A stretch of DNA of 64,000 nt, from positions 169,501 through 233,500 of the forward strand of contig JAKOGI010000368.1 in the NCBI GenBank assembly GCA_029747015.1. Direction: 5' to 3'. Every line of letters begins with the position of its first letter. Position 1 is the first letter of the stretch. The stretch is from Carnegiea gigantea. Taxonomy: Eukaryota > Streptophyta > Magnoliopsida > Caryophyllales > Cactaceae. The translations under genes were made by a program, and so were the position numbers. The notes below the pieces were generated by a model. The model was not told the DNA's origin and did no database searches. It was given only the letters and a program-made list of their open reading frames with translations. Positions 50,181 through 63,365 of this stretch are shown here, piece by piece.

Positions 50181-51730
50181 AGGTTCATTTTCCCATTGAT
50201 GAGGAGTATTCCAACAAGTTAAAAATCGTTTATTCATTTTCTTCTATTTTTTGGAGATCAAGACAATGATCATTGACCCATTTTGTTAAATAAGACATTC
50301 TAGTTGCAAGAGTATCAATGACATATGTTGTTTTAAGCCATATAATATATTTTTCATTGATTATGGAATTGATCAAATAGGATAATTTATCATAAAACAT
50401 AATAAATTGGTTTTATTATGCCTAATTTGTAATAATATTGACTAAATTTAGTAATATAATTTTTCAGATATCTCATGTCCCGAAGCTTAATGTTATTAAT
50501 CTTCCTTTGCCACTCTCTAGCATTTTCTTTGGAATCAAGTTTAGGTCTGATAAATTAAGTTTCGATTTCTTCACATAATTGTTTGAACACATCAGCTGGT
50601 ATTTTCATCATTCTTAATAAATTTTTACCTTCCTCATCTAATGAGTCATACTAGTCAGCTACAATGCTAGAAAAACTATGATCGATATAGTTTAGGAAAT
50701 TTTCGGTAGATCACGTGCTATTCAAGTTTAGGACACTATTCGTACCCCTTGTCCAATGTTTAAATCTTTATTCTCGATTAAGAGTGCTTAAGATGTAATG
50801 GCTTATTTGGTTAAGATTATTATTTTCAAGATGTGGTTTTCCTTGGGATTAACCCAAAGAAAAATTGATTATACATTCTGTTCGAACGTACCTAGGTCTT
50901 ATAAAACGGTGTTTCTTCTAGATGATTCACCAAACTCTTCATGTTTTGGAATAACACTGTTAACAAGATAGGATTCAAATTTGTCGATGTTGAGGTCTTC
51001 ACCAATCTCCTTGATTTCGCTCCCAGCTACCAATTTTCCATTTTTTTAATCCAAATTTCTTCTAATTTCCTCTAAAGGAACGACATCGAGATCTCTAGTT
51101 TAATTAGGTTTATTTGTTGATATATCTCTTCTTCTAATTGGACACTATTTGTCTCTTTATTATCATTATATAGGACTTCTTGTTTGTCTAATGTTGCACC
51201 CATGATTTGTTTAATTCTTCGAAGTTTTCTTCTTTATTGAATATATTCTGTAACTCCTCTAGATTGTACTATTTATATTTCATCATCTTCTTCTTTTTCT
51301 GCCTTTTCCGATTATTTTTCTGTAGATTTTTCTCCTACTTCTTTTTCAATTTTTATGTGTTACAAAGGAAATGGATTTTTGTTTTTTAGGTTTTAGAAAG
51401 GATATTTATGTTGAAATTGAATACTTATACCTAAATCGGACTTTCTACTATGTCTGGCTTCGTTGATTAAAGTAAGATGGATTATAGATAATTGTTTCTT
51501 AATCTCCTTAACTTCAATCTTAATTTTCACTACTTTTATTTTTAATTCCAAAACTATATCAGTGATATAGTTTAATTAGGGTGCTACTAAAGTGGATCCT
51601 TCTAAAGTGTGGACAATATGTGAACAATTAGGAGTAGGACAAGTAGAAGATGATTCAAGAATTAAACATAGTTAATTAGCTTAATTAATTATTAATTAGC
51701 TTAACTATCTTAATTATTTTTGGTCATATG

Positions 51731-51742
51731 GTTCTGATACCA
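51731..51742 (-). other. Pararetroviral primer-binding site
   Basis: The minus strand reads TGGTATCAGAAC, a one-base variant of the initiator methionine tRNA-complementary site that defines position 1 of caulimovirid genomes. Confidence 0.7.
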
Positions 51743-51745
51743 GTT

Positions 51746-53639
51746 GAAAGAGGTCTTCAAGTAGTACTTATAAGAAAAGCATCACATGCACAAAATTGAA
51801 AGTTTCGAAAGTAAGTTTTTAAGAATTGGAGTTAAAAAAAAATTTCTTTTAAACTTACAATACTTGCTATAATTTAAAAAGTCATACTTGGTCACTTTTG
51901 GTTTCAGAAAATATATATTAGCCCAAATTTAATAGACCTTATAATATTCATCCAAAATAGTCAGTTCAGAAAAATATTAACTCGTACCTCGATGGTCTGC
52001 GATGTAATTTATCGCATTTTGGACACTCCAAATTTAATCAAAACCAAGCATACAATAGTGCAAATTAGTAATTTACAAAATTAGTATGTGACATTGAAAT
52101 AATAATCTATCATGATTCAATTAACAAGTACAATGCATTTTCCAAAATTAAGGAAAGTAAAATAAAAAACTACTTACCTTCAATTGAGTTCGGACCATGC
52201 AACAATATAAAGGAAAAGAACACACACACAGTAGGGAATAGCTAAGAGAGAACATAAGTGGAGCGCATGAAGAGGGTTAAATAACATACAGTGGGGCCTA
52301 GTGAGAGTAGAGTACAAAACCAAAAAAATTCAAATAATAAGACAACGACCATAGTGAATCAGCACATAAAATCAGTTTTATGTCACTCCGTGTGCCACAT
52401 TACTTTTCCGTTTAGATATCAAACTTTCTCGCTGGATTTTGCTCCAATGAATATTAATCAAAACCTTGATGGATTCACAAATATTTGCCCAAATTGGGTG
52501 GATCGAAAAAATATTTACCTATACCTGAATGTACCCATATGCATATTTTTCCTTCTAACTTTTGACTCATCTCATTCTAAAAATATTCTAAAATAATTGA
52601 TACTTTTAATTGTTTTCTTTTTTTAAAAAAACACAACTGAATCCATCAAGTTGATGTCATGATTAATGTCATGATGCATTTCAAAAAATAAAGAAAAGGA
52701 AATAATGTTGTGAGTATAAAAAGGTAACAATTGGTATGGAACATTTTAATTTTAAAAAAAGAGGTAAAGTTCAATTTTGATATATGTTGATGTTTCAGCA
52801 TTTTGAATTTATATTGTCTTATCACAATTGAGTATAACTATGATAAATATGACTAAGTTAGTCATAATTTGGATATTATAATATCAAATTACAAACAACA
52901 ATAACTATTCCTAATATAGGTCCCGCTTTTATGGGTCTTGAAAGATGCAAATATAGGTAGCCTTATTGTTGGAAGCATTTGGATATTATAATGTCAGATT
53001 GTTAGTTACAAATGAAAATATTGATTTTCATGTAAATTATTTCCATTGCTTATGAAAATGCTTTCTTATAATTGTGTGTAATTTCCAATCACTTAATTTT
53101 ATAAAGTTAAATACAAATTAGTTTGCATAGAGAATATTTTTGTCTCTTATAATTGTTTAGAATATCCAATTTTAGCTTAAAAAATATAAATTAACTAACG
53201 CAAATTCATATTACAATTTTAAGACTATAAATTAATTAATAAATATTCTAATGATGTAAACAAAAAAAGAAAAAAAGGAAAGAAATTGAAGGGATTAATC
53301 ATAGACATCATCATTTGAAAGTTAATGATCAATAAACCAATTACAAATTCTGTATATTTGTTGTTGTTATTAGTATAGTTATTTGACTTGTTTCATATTA
53401 AAAATTAATAATAACTTTTATTGTTTATAATATTGACTAGTTAAGTGTTGGTAGATGGCTATAGCTGGACAGACTCATCAAACCAAAAAAAATTCTAATA
53501 GTTCAGTAATTCTCAACCCAATATATAGATAGCGATGGAATACTAATCCATTAGACTATTACTTCTTATCTTTCTGTTTTTTAAATGATAGACTCATGAG
53601 GGATATATTACTTATATTGCAAAGTAAAACAATAGTCCT
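51746..53639. other. AT-rich intergenic DNA
   Basis: No gene seen. The short plus-strand frame at 52,291-52,596 has no recognisable content. Confidence 0.5.
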
Positions 53640-55135
53640 ATAATGCCACTTTACAAAACATAATTTGGGTGGCCTTCCAACCAAATTCAAGAACCCAAAT
53701 CGTAACATTAGAAGTGAGCTAAGCAATTAGCAACCTTGTCTCCCTCCCTCTTAACAAAAGAAAACAAATAAAAATCTAAGTTTAGACCAAGCAATAAAAA
53801 ATGGAGAACTAAGAGGTTGATCTTTGGTGTAACAAAGTGTTGATTTTCGACATTGAAATGACGGTGAGACAATTTCCTTTGTCTCCATGCTCTTAGACAC
53901 CCAACTTGATGACCTTTGGGAGTATAAATTTACATGGCCTAACCCCTTAACCTCGAGAACAAGAAAGCCAAGCTCTTAATGAACTATGGAAAGAACTAGA
54001 TTTCCCGAATTGACAACCACAAAACTCCATTGTGGCCATCGTGCCTATTACTTGCTATATCGAATTTAACCTTTAAGGAACCAGCCATTAGAAGTACCCA
54101 AACATAGCGATGAACTAAGTGTGTGATATCTAGATTGTCATTGGAATTTCTGTAGTCTTGAACAAATTTTCAACACTTAAACTCAATATGAGACATCCCA
54201 ATTCCCTTTACCAAAGAAAACTCTTTCCAACCATTCCAAATTGCTTAAAAAATGGCTACGAAAACTCGTAATCTAGTGTATCAAATAGCTGAGAAGCTTC
54301 AAAAAGTAGATCCCAAGGTGAACAAAACTGCTTTTCATCAAAGAAGTCCAAAAATTGACTACCCTCTCAAACAACTTGAGCAAGAGGGAATTTAGCCAAT
54401 CCATAGATATTCGTTTCCTCAAGAGCACTACTTAAGAGCCCCATAAATGTTGCACTTCATCGAAGAATTTGGGATGCAAGGAGACAATCTAAATGCTTAT
54501 AGGAGTGCTCCTACACAACATCTCCATGCAAAAGTTCTAATTCACAATGGAACATGCATGGACTAGAGAGCATCCCATCCCTCCATCCCCCTCTTTTTGA
54601 TATATGAAGAGAGCTCCCTATCCCTCACACCAATTATCTGAGTTGTAGGCCCCTTCATATGCTTGATTTGCATAATAAAATGATATGATGATTTTACTGA
54701 GAGTTCCCCCTTAGCTGAGCAGTGCCCATCAAAATGGTCATGAAGCTAATTCGTACTCGATGGAATAGATTAGATACACTCAACATTGATAGGCAAGAAA
54801 ATCTTATTAAGCATATTAATGTTCTACTCCCCTTCTTGAATTAATGAGAAATAAGAGTTAAAAGGTAAAATTACCATAAATGAAGAAGGCTAAGAAAGCC
54901 ACCTAGAATCCCAAATGCTAAGTGAGAAGCCATTATCTACCGGCCACCTTAGCCCCTCTTTCATGATCATGCTCATAGCTCATGAACTCTTCCATGTAAA
55001 GCTTGGACAATGACCAAGATTAGCATTCAAAGTATTGCAATCTCGTAAATATTTGGCTTTGAGTAAGTGTCAAGCAAGGAACCCCTCTTTATTAACTAAG
55101 CGTTGTAGTTGAATACTTCTTAATCCACCATAAAA
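53640..55135 (-). pseudogene. LINE (non-LTR) fragment: RT C-terminal region to RNase H
   Basis: On the minus strand, from 55,135 down: GGLRSIQLQRLVNKEGFLA, HLLKAKYLRDCNTLNANLGH, CPSFTWKSS, IMKEGLRWPVDNGFSLSIWD. This is the post-RT region of plant L1-type LINEs. It ends with VKREGDKVANCLAHF and WLEGHPNYVL, the tail of the LINE-associated RNase H. Stops and frameshifts throughout; 5' truncated, as usual for LINEs. Confidence 0.72.
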
Positions 55136-55890
55136 AGATGAGACATAGTCAACGAAAGGGAAGTACTAAAAAAGTAAGTTATGATACAAGACATTTATGC
55201 TCTACATATTCAGCTTTATTTATTATTTTACATACAAGTCGAATACATATACCATCTCTTGTGTTTTCATTTTATTATTTGGAAAGCACTAGGTGGGCAA
55301 AAGAGTTGGATGCACTTTTATTTTAAATGCGGCTTGGAAAATAAGTTAATAAGTCACGTGTTCTGCAAGCTAAAATTCTATTTGTTCAATTGTTTGATTT
55401 ACAAACAATCTTTTGTATTCTTTGATTTGTTTTGACTTTTTACCTAAATTTCTATTAATTTACTTAAAATTAGATTCCAAATTCCCAATATATATCTATG
55501 TTATATAAAATTTCATTGATATGAGGGGTGCACGTTATAATGCTACTTAATTTCATATTTTACATTTAATCTCAAAGTTGTTTTAAATTTATATTATTAG
55601 CCCAACTATTGCTTCCTCATGCATTGAGAAAATTTGAGTATATTATACTTTTAAAGCATTTTACATTGATAGCCAAAGCAAACTATTAATTAATACTTTA
55701 AATTAAGTTAGATTGTTTGCTCTAAATTGTATTTTGCTCTTCTTTTGTCATCTCTTCTTTCTAATTCCTCCTTTTGACATAAATTAATATAGTTATTATT
55801 GGTTTTTCCTTTTATTATTTATATTTGTGAATTTGTTTTAAGTTAGGATTGGTATATCTCACTTACCAATAGTAAGTTGAAAAATAAAGC
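55136..55890. other. AT-rich spacer between two LINE fragments
   Basis: Nothing coding is recognised. Confidence 0.5.
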
Positions 55891-58800
55891 TAAAGCGTTG
55901 ACGACGGTTCATGGGTGGAGATGAAGATCAGATTGAGGAGGTAGTGGTCATCTCCTTTTATAATCTTTTTTCCTCCATAGGCACACATCTGGTTGAAGAG
56001 ATTTTGAAGAATGTAGATGTAAACGTAACAATGGGCATGAATAATTCCTCATACATATCATGTCATAAGTCAGAGGTTTAGAATGTCGTTAAATGACGCA
56101 CCCTAACATAGCCCTAGGGTTGGATGGTTAAAATCATTTGTTTATTTAACAATTTTGGGATGTGGTGGGTAAGGATGTCTCTCAGGTTTTGCTTGACATT
56201 CTTTATGGGAAGGGGGGTCTCTAGAGGATTAAACCATTGGACTATTATCCTCATCCTAAAAATCTCTAATCTGATGAAATTGGTGAACTTTAGGCCCATA
56301 TGCTTATGCAATGTCAGTTATAGGCCAGCAACAAAAGTGATTGCAAATAGACCCAATGACACCTTTCCTAGATTGTTTTGGAGACCTAATGTGCCTTCAT
56401 TCTAGGTAAGACTAAGGCTAATCTCTGACAACATTTTGATTTCTCAAGAGATTTTCCATTCTATGCTAAATCAGAGGTGCTAAAATAGGTCTATAATTGT
56501 CACAATTGATATGGCTAAATCCTATAATCGTGTGGATTGAATTTTCTTTAGGAGAGCTACTAACGAAATTGAGCTTCAAGAAGAGTTGTGTGAATGTGGT
56601 GATGTCTTGTGTGAAATCTACGTCATTTTTTTTCCCCATCAAATATAAATGAGGAGTATTCCCTTCTAGGGCTTGAGGCAGGGAGATCCTTTATCTCCCC
56701 CTTTTATTTTGTCATAAGGAGCTAATTGGTCTTCTCAGAAGCACATTTAGTCATTACATTTTCCAAATACAATCCTAGTATTTCTCACTTGCTATTCGCC
56801 AATGACTCCTTTTTTCTTATGTGCAAAGCATCAGTGAGCAGGCCTTGAAGCTACAAATATCCTTATTGCATATGAGAAATCATTAGGGTAGCAGGTAAAC
56901 AATGCGAAGTCTAGTGTGGTGTTTGCAAAGGATACCCCTCTGGGAAGGTGTGATGAAATCCTCTTCACACTTGATAGAAGGGAGGTCCTTCCCAATGATA
57001 AGTACTTAGGCTCCCTACTTATGTTTGCATACCTAAGAAGAATACATTCATCTCTATAAAGGAAAAAGTTGGGAAGAGACTCGCAGGCTGGATGGATAAT
57101 TCAGTTTCTTGGTTGGATAAAGGAAGATCATAAAGGTTGTACCTCAGGGAACTCTTATTTATGTTGTGAGTGTGCTCAAATTACCCAAGGACCTTTGTTA
57201 TTCTATCCATTCAATCGTTAATTCGTTTTAGTTGAGTCATGGTCTGAGGAATAGAAGATTCATTAGGTTAGTAGTTCTCGTCTCTCTGATAGAAACGAAG
57301 ATGGTAGCTTAAGGTTCAAAGATTTAGCGGCCTTTAATGATGCATTATTGGCTAAACAAGTATGGAGGTTGGTCCAAGGACCTAATACTCTTTTTTGGAA
57401 CTTCTTAAAGCTCATTGCTTTTCACACAATAATGTTCTTGATGTAATTCTGGGGACAAAACTAAGCTTCACTTGAATACAGATAATCATGTTAATGAAGT
57501 CTTGGTAGTTAGTGGGGAATGGTGAAAGCATGGGCATCTGGTCATTTAGGTGGATTCTATGACTATGCTCTTTCCTTATATTTAGCCTACCCATGTTGAT
57601 AACCCTCCTGCGAGGGTGTCTAAATATATTAACTCAGAAGAAGTGTCTTGGATGGAAGAATGGTCAAACCAGGGTTCTAAGGCTATGATGTTGATTATAT
57701 CTTAAGGCTTTCCTTGTTTGAGTCCTGACCAATAGATAAGCTTAATTAGCATTTTGCTCCTAATAATGACCATTCTGTAAGGTCGGGCTATCACGTAGCT
57801 AGACTCCTCAAGAAGAGGGATATGCCATCTTTGGTTCTGGGGTTGGAAAAAAAAACTCAAGAGGGATTTATAGCAGCTTGAGATGCCTCCGAGAGTTTGT
57901 TTTACCTGTAGAAATATGAACTGCACTTCTTATAAGAGCCAGTATCTCTCATAGAGTTCCAATTTTTCAAATGGATTATAAGGTATGTGGTGCCTCATAG
58001 GAGGTTGACCTTCATTTCCTATTTGAGCACCCCCTAGCTATTAAGATTTGGATAGGTAGTGAGTTTGATAAAGAGCTTTAGGATGGATATGATTACTTTG
58101 CAGCTAGGGATGGAAATGAGACAGGTTAATCTGTACTCGTTCCTATACCCATTTTTAAAAACCGTACCCATACCAATATCTATATCCATTGTGCATCAAA
58201 AAAGAAAACCCATACCCATAACCATCGGGTTTTGTGGGATTGTAGGTTTTTTTGAGTTCACATAAAGAATGAAGATTAAAACCTATATGTGACCCATATC
58301 CAAATATGATGTACATTTGGGTCATTATAAGATTATAAAGTTGTGGTATTTGAGAGTATATTTATTTAGAGATGTGAAATTGAGCGCATTATTCACCAGC
58401 TGCTAGGTGGGTTTGAATTGAACTTCAACCAAGAAATCACTTGACCAAAGTGATTTTTTCATGTTATTGTAAAAATGGGTATGGATAGGGTGTAGTCATG
58501 AGGCAGATAAGGCCTAGACCCGTACCCGCACCCACACCTGTACCTGCACCCATTTTGTAATACTCGCCTTATAGTAAGTTAAAACCCATTTTCACTACCC
58601 ATTTAGGTTTGGAATGAGGCGAGTTTTCAGGTTTTAAATGGGTACGGATTTTATTGTTATCCCTATCTACGGCTAATCATCTTGCTCAAGCCTTTGTGCC
58701 CTAAGCTTTGATAAATTGGGTGAGTTCCTAGCAGTGATGTGGGAGTATTGAATCTAGAAATAGATTTGTCTTTGGGCACAATGATATGAATCAAGCTTTG

Positions 58801-59300
58801 TTGGTGAGTTAGGTCGTCAACTTTATGTAAGGTTACAGAGAGGATAGGGATCCTTTAGAGTTGAAAGTTGAACCATCACTTTAGCTATTGTGTCCTCCTG
58901 ATGCTAGATTGTATAAAATCAATTTTGATGCAGTTAAGATAAGATAAGAAAGGTATAGCTGGGGCTTTGTCAGCTGTAATCATATCAAGGATGTGTTAGT
59001 GGTCGGAATAAAGCAGTGCCATGGTTTCTATGGGCCAGAGCTGGGCGAGTCGCGAGGTTGTTTGTTTACTTTGAAGTTGGCAAGAGCTAATGGGTGCACA
59101 AGATTTATCATGGAACGTGATTCACTACTTCTCATTAACAAATTGAAGAGGAAGGAATGCTCAAATAGGGCTACAGGTTTCTTTCTTTATAGCATTCTTA
59201 GCCTTGTTTCTTTTTTTGATTTTGTCTCTTGGAACCATGTTAAAAGAGAGTGAAATTTAGTTGCTCATGCTATTATCCGCTTCCAACTATGGTGCCACAT
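55890..59300 (+). pseudogene. LINE (non-LTR) fragment: RT to RNase H, interrupted by a hAT-like element
   Basis: Plus-strand L1-type LINE remains. RT motifs: FRPICLCNVSYRPATKVIAN (about 56,290-56,350), VTIDMAKSYNRVD, GLRQGDPLSPFYFVI (about 56,670), and ISHLLFANDSFF with the catalytic box reading Phe-Ala-Asn-Asp at 56,795-56,806, so one Asp is lost. Later parts are KNTFISIKEKVGKRLAGWMD and FKDLAAFNDALLAKQVWRLV, then the RNase H (KINFDAVK-like start near 58,915, FIMERDSLLLINKLKRKE, FVSWNHVKRE then NLVAHAI, to about 59,270). Frame is lost many times. 58,105-58,665 is a separate insertion. Confidence 0.82.
58105..58665. mobile_element. Non-autonomous hAT-like element inside the LINE fragment
   Basis: The ends read TAGGGATGGAAATGAGACAG and, inverted, TAGGGATAACAATAAAATCC. 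The interior is rich in TACCCATACC/GGGTATGG-type sequence. The eight flanking bases TTTGCAGC and TCTACGGC match at five positions. LINE coding similarity resumes on the far side, which supports insertion. Confidence 0.65.
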
Positions 59301-61771
59301 ATTGTCAACAATTTGGCATCAAAGTACATTCATAATTCATCGGTTCGGAGTTAATATAAAACCCCCATCTTATTGGCTCCAAAAAAAGGGCATAGTTCAA
59401 TTTCTAGATAGTGATTATTTGTTTATCACAAATTCTTCATACTTTGCCTTATTTGTGACTAAGTTCTTTTCATATATGAAACCCCAATGTTCTGTGAAAC
59501 ATCTAAAATTTATTTCTATTTGTAACGTTTAAATTTTATCCAAATTAGCTTCGTTAAGTATTTTTACTAATCAAAATACGGGAACAAAATTTTAAATCAG
59601 AACAACTCTAACATTATCACTTTGTATTTGGACACAAAAACTAATTTTATAATTTGATAACTTTATAAGAAAATAACACGTCACCTTTCTAATTATAGAT
59701 TATACAAAGAATTTTCACTAATGGAAATAAAGATAACAAGCCTTTTTTTGATCAAAGCCACAAAAAGAAGGACAAGAAGTTTTAGATTAGAGAACAAGCA
59801 CATTTAAGAACTTTCATACTACCTTAAATGACCAATATTAGTCTTTTTGGTACCTTAAACCAAAATGTACAAGTTTTTTTTTTATTCGATATGAAAAGTA
59901 ATACTATAAAAATGGTGCTTTAGTTTTTTAGGAAACGAATGGTGAATCTTTGGGTTAACTATTGGAAGCTATCTTTCCCTCATTGGATAGCAATATTGAT
60001 TGAATCATATTACTTTGATATCCGATGAATCAAATATATCTCGTAATATTTAACACTGAGAACCATTCTTCTCATTTAAAATGATATCACCAGCGACAAT
60101 TTTTCATGTTCCCGCAAAATCAAAAGTTCATCTTTTTCTTTATCATTTCCCATCATTACATACTAATTGAGCCATTCGAGTTGCATACTAAGGCATTTTA
60201 AAATTAACTTATGATCATTTTAAAAAGAAGTTCAAATCATACGAATTATGAACATAGTCATGATACATGTTTTTGAGTTGAATTATGCAAATTCCACCTC
60301 ACACCCGCAAATTGTGATATTTTTAAAGCTATTGAATTTTTCCCAATCATAGGCATCGTCGACTAGGGCTTTACATTTTTAAGTTTAGGAAAAACAAGCC
60401 TCGTGTGAATTACAACCATTTTCTCGTTTCAAAGTTCTTAAAGGAATGATAAACATCCCATTCACAAGAGACACAAAAAATGATATTAAGGATAACCCCA
60501 TATACAACTTGATATTCGAATTGAAAAATGAAAGCTATAAAGATCAAAAGAATTTTTAAAAATGTGTGAACTTGTGCACATAATTTACTTCAGGTTGAAT
60601 AATATTACAACAGTAGAAAATTAACTGCTAAATGAAGTTTATTGTAAAGTCACCTAAATGCACTTTTACTTTGATATGAGGTTGTAATATTGTACAATGG
60701 CAACAATGGTATATTCAATATCCTGTAAGATGCAATTATGATATATTCATTGTCAACTAGTCTTTTGATCATCAATTTTGCACAACTTTTAACATTTGTT
60801 AGTAACTAAATTATAATATATGTCATAAATATACACAAGTTCTCTGCTTAGTAGTTTCTTTCTTTATAGGATCCCTTATGATTTCTAACTACTAAATTAA
60901 GAAAATTTTCACCTTTCTTCTCTTTCTTTCAATTTCTTCATAAGTGTTTATCATAAGTGTTTATCATCAATATTTAGTATCATTCAACACCATTCAACGT
61001 CATTCACGATCAACAATTCTTAACAAAAACTAAGTACGTATTGAACATACCTATTCAATTTTTTTTTTTTTTACCATTCAATAGCATTTAACAACTTTTA
61101 GTGAATTTTTGTACGATTTAATAAGTTTCAGTAACTTTCAACAACATTCAACAAATTTCAATAACAACATTTCTAATACCATAGAACCTATGGTGATAAT
61201 CCCTGCATGTGCATCATTTCCTGATGACCAACGACAACATAAGGCACGACAGTCTCAGACGACAATTTGGCTAGTGTTAGTTGCTGTCGATAACCACATT
61301 GAGCTTAGTTTCATGAATTTCAGCAACTTTTCTCTTTCTCAATTCCACCCATTTCCAATCACACGACCACCAACACAATCATTGACGAGCTTGATCCTAA
61401 TAGGAACTTCTACTTAGGGCCTCGGTTGACGTTGACGACAGCAAGTTTCACCTAGCAGTGTCCCACAAGACCTTCTTAAATGCAATGGTGCCCTGAACTT
61501 ACAAATTTCTCTCTCTTACACATGCTTTTTTCTATGAATCTATAATTAGGTTCACTCAACAATCATTTGTTGTTACCAACAAGTAACCCATTATCCATCA
61601 AAGAGTAATACATTGTTCACTAAGTAGAAAAAAAGAAAGGCAAGTTGAAAGTTTCAAACAGTTTCAAACTCATTACCCCAAGACTAGCTCTCCCATTCTT
61701 ACCACTAGAGTATCTCTACTCACAAGAAGGTATATTATAGAATAAGCATATAAATCTCACTAAATGTGTCC
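59301..61771. other. AT-rich intergenic DNA
   Basis: No gene recognised. TAAGTGTTTATCA is repeated directly near 60,940-60,966. The stretch at 60,980-61,170 repeats CATTCAACA/TTTCAACAACATT phrases. The 102-codon plus-strand frame at 61,109-61,417 starts inside this repeat and looks incidental. Confidence 0.5.
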
Positions 61772-61779
61772 TGCACATG

Positions 61780-61981
61780 TAGGGGCGGATCTTAGTTGAG
61801 GACGAAGGGGGCCCAGCCCCCCGAACTTTTTTTTTGCACTATTATATATGTATAATGTATTATCCATAATATACATAAGTTTACATTGGAATTGTGGTAA
61901 AACTCTTTCTATCTTATCAAAAAGGTTGGGGAATCAAATCTTAGTCCCCCCTCCAAATAGTTTTTACAAGCTCCGCCATTG
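61780..61981. mobile_element. 202-bp hAT-type MITE
   Basis: Termini TAGGGGCGGATCTTAGTTGA and, inverted, CAATGGCGGAGCTTGTAAAA. The flanking 8-bp duplications are TGCACATG (61772-61779) and TACACTTG (61982-61989), six of eight identical. The GGGGCGGA(G/T)CT terminus is typical of a common plant hAT MITE group. Confidence 0.78.
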
Positions 61982-62099
61982 TACACTTGAACGTATAGGT
62001 ACCATATTTTGATACACGAGTTTTCATTATAATCTTCTAAAGAATTAGTATCGATAAGAGCATGTTTTAATTAAACTACACCACAAATTCTATCTGTAT

Positions 62100-63030
62100 A
62101 AAACACAGTTGTTATATCATACAATTGGTTGTACAAAAGTACTTGTACAATCGGATTTGGCTCACTAAAAATGTTATACAGCTCATTGACATATTTTTAC
62201 TGAGCTAATGAAAACATTTAGTGAGTAGATAGACCAAAACCAATGCGTCTTATTTACCCAACTTTCGCTCAGTAAAATAATATGTAGCTCACTAAAATTT
62301 GTTGTCGTTCAAAAAAAAAGTTATTGTACATCCGAATCTCACTAAATTATATTATAGTTATCTACACTAGTTGTTTCAGTGAGCTATGATATTTATTTAT
62401 TGGGTTGTGATAGATCTTTGGTGAGTGGTGAAATATATTTGGTCATCAAAATGATTTATTAAGTAGTACTAATTTTTCATAATAAAACAAAAGTGAGCAA
62501 ACATATAATATGCAATTTTAGTGAGTACATCTACATTGTTGTTCATATTTTAATGTATGATTTTTTTAGTGAACTGCATTGTGACTTTTGGAGAGTTGTG
62601 GCATATGTTTAATGAGAAATACTTTATATTTATCTTATAATATGATGTGATATATCTTTTGGTTAACTAAATTATAAGATTCCGTACATGCATAAGAATG
62701 ATATATTTGAAAAGTTACAATCACTTGTTTTATTTCTTTCAATGAAATATGATATTTATGTAGTAAACTATGATAGATATTTGGTGAGCTATAAAATATA
62801 CTCAGTAATCAATATGATTTATTGAGCAATACTAACTATTATCAATCAAAATGAGCAAGTAAACAATACAATACACAATTGCAAATTCTTGCTCATATTT
62901 TGAGACATGATATTTTTTAGTGAACTGCACTATAACCTTTGGTAGTCTATGGTATATAATTAGTTAGTAATACTTTATGTTCATCTTCTAATCTCATTTA
63001 GTGAATATTAAGTGGTAAAAAAAATATAAA
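62100..63030. repeat. AGTGAG-phrase repeat, locus 2
   Basis: Same family as 33,700-34,870. The header TTGTACAAAAGTACTTGTAC at 62,129 is followed by AATCGGATTTGGCTCACTAA, then phrases TTAGTGAGTAG, CAGTGAGCTATGATATTTAT and TTTTAGTGAACTGCA. A 3' module (GGTGAGCTATAAAATATACT, TTATTGAGCAATACTAACT, TTCATATTTT.A.G.ATGAT) occurs twice here (62,390-62,640 and 62,750-62,990) and once at locus 1 (34,560-34,870). Confidence 0.75.
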
Positions 63031-63365
63031 AGAATATCAAATATTATAAATGGTTGAAAAGTTATAGGTATAGTTTAATGAAATGTATCAAGGGAGGGAA
63101 AAAAAACTCAAGCAAATGATTGAAAAGAACCAGAAAATCAACAAAACAATTAAAAAAACGAAAAGTTCTAAAAAAATAGTCATTTGTTTAAGGGGGGGAG
63201 GGAATCTTTGAACCCTTGACCACCAACAAAAACACAAAGGAGTTATGCAACTCGACTGCGCATATCCAATGAACTAAGCATCAACAAATTGCTATTTTAT
63301 ATAATACGACCCATTAAGCACACAGCCCCAAGCATAGCAGGTGCAAGGTAGCCAGACCTAGCTTA
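63031..63365. other. AT-rich intergenic DNA
   Basis: No gene seen. Contains a TTAAGGGGGGGAGGGAATC tract at 63,189. Confidence 0.45.

Larger units (their letters stand above)
45540..51745 (-). mobile_element. Endogenous pararetrovirus (Caulimoviridae-type), decayed, minus strand
   Basis: Reading from right to left: a methionine-tRNA-type primer site (51,731-51,742), a coat-type zinc knuckle, a movement-protein-like segment, aspartic protease, reverse transcriptase, RNase H, about 0.8 kb of unassigned sequence, then a TATA box and poly(A) signal. There are no LTRs or integrase, as expected for a pararetrovirus copy captured in host DNA. The order (coat, movement, protease, RT, RNase H) is closest to what I know for cavemovirus/solendovirus genomes. 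It is full of stops and frameshifts in every gene and has altered catalytic residues. About 6.2 kb of a normal 7-8 kb genome is present. It cannot encode a functional virus. Confidence 0.8.

Noticed and set aside
61109..61417. Plus-strand 102-codon ORF as a possible gene
   Set aside because: It begins in a CATTCAACA-type repeat and has no recognisable domain or promoter context.
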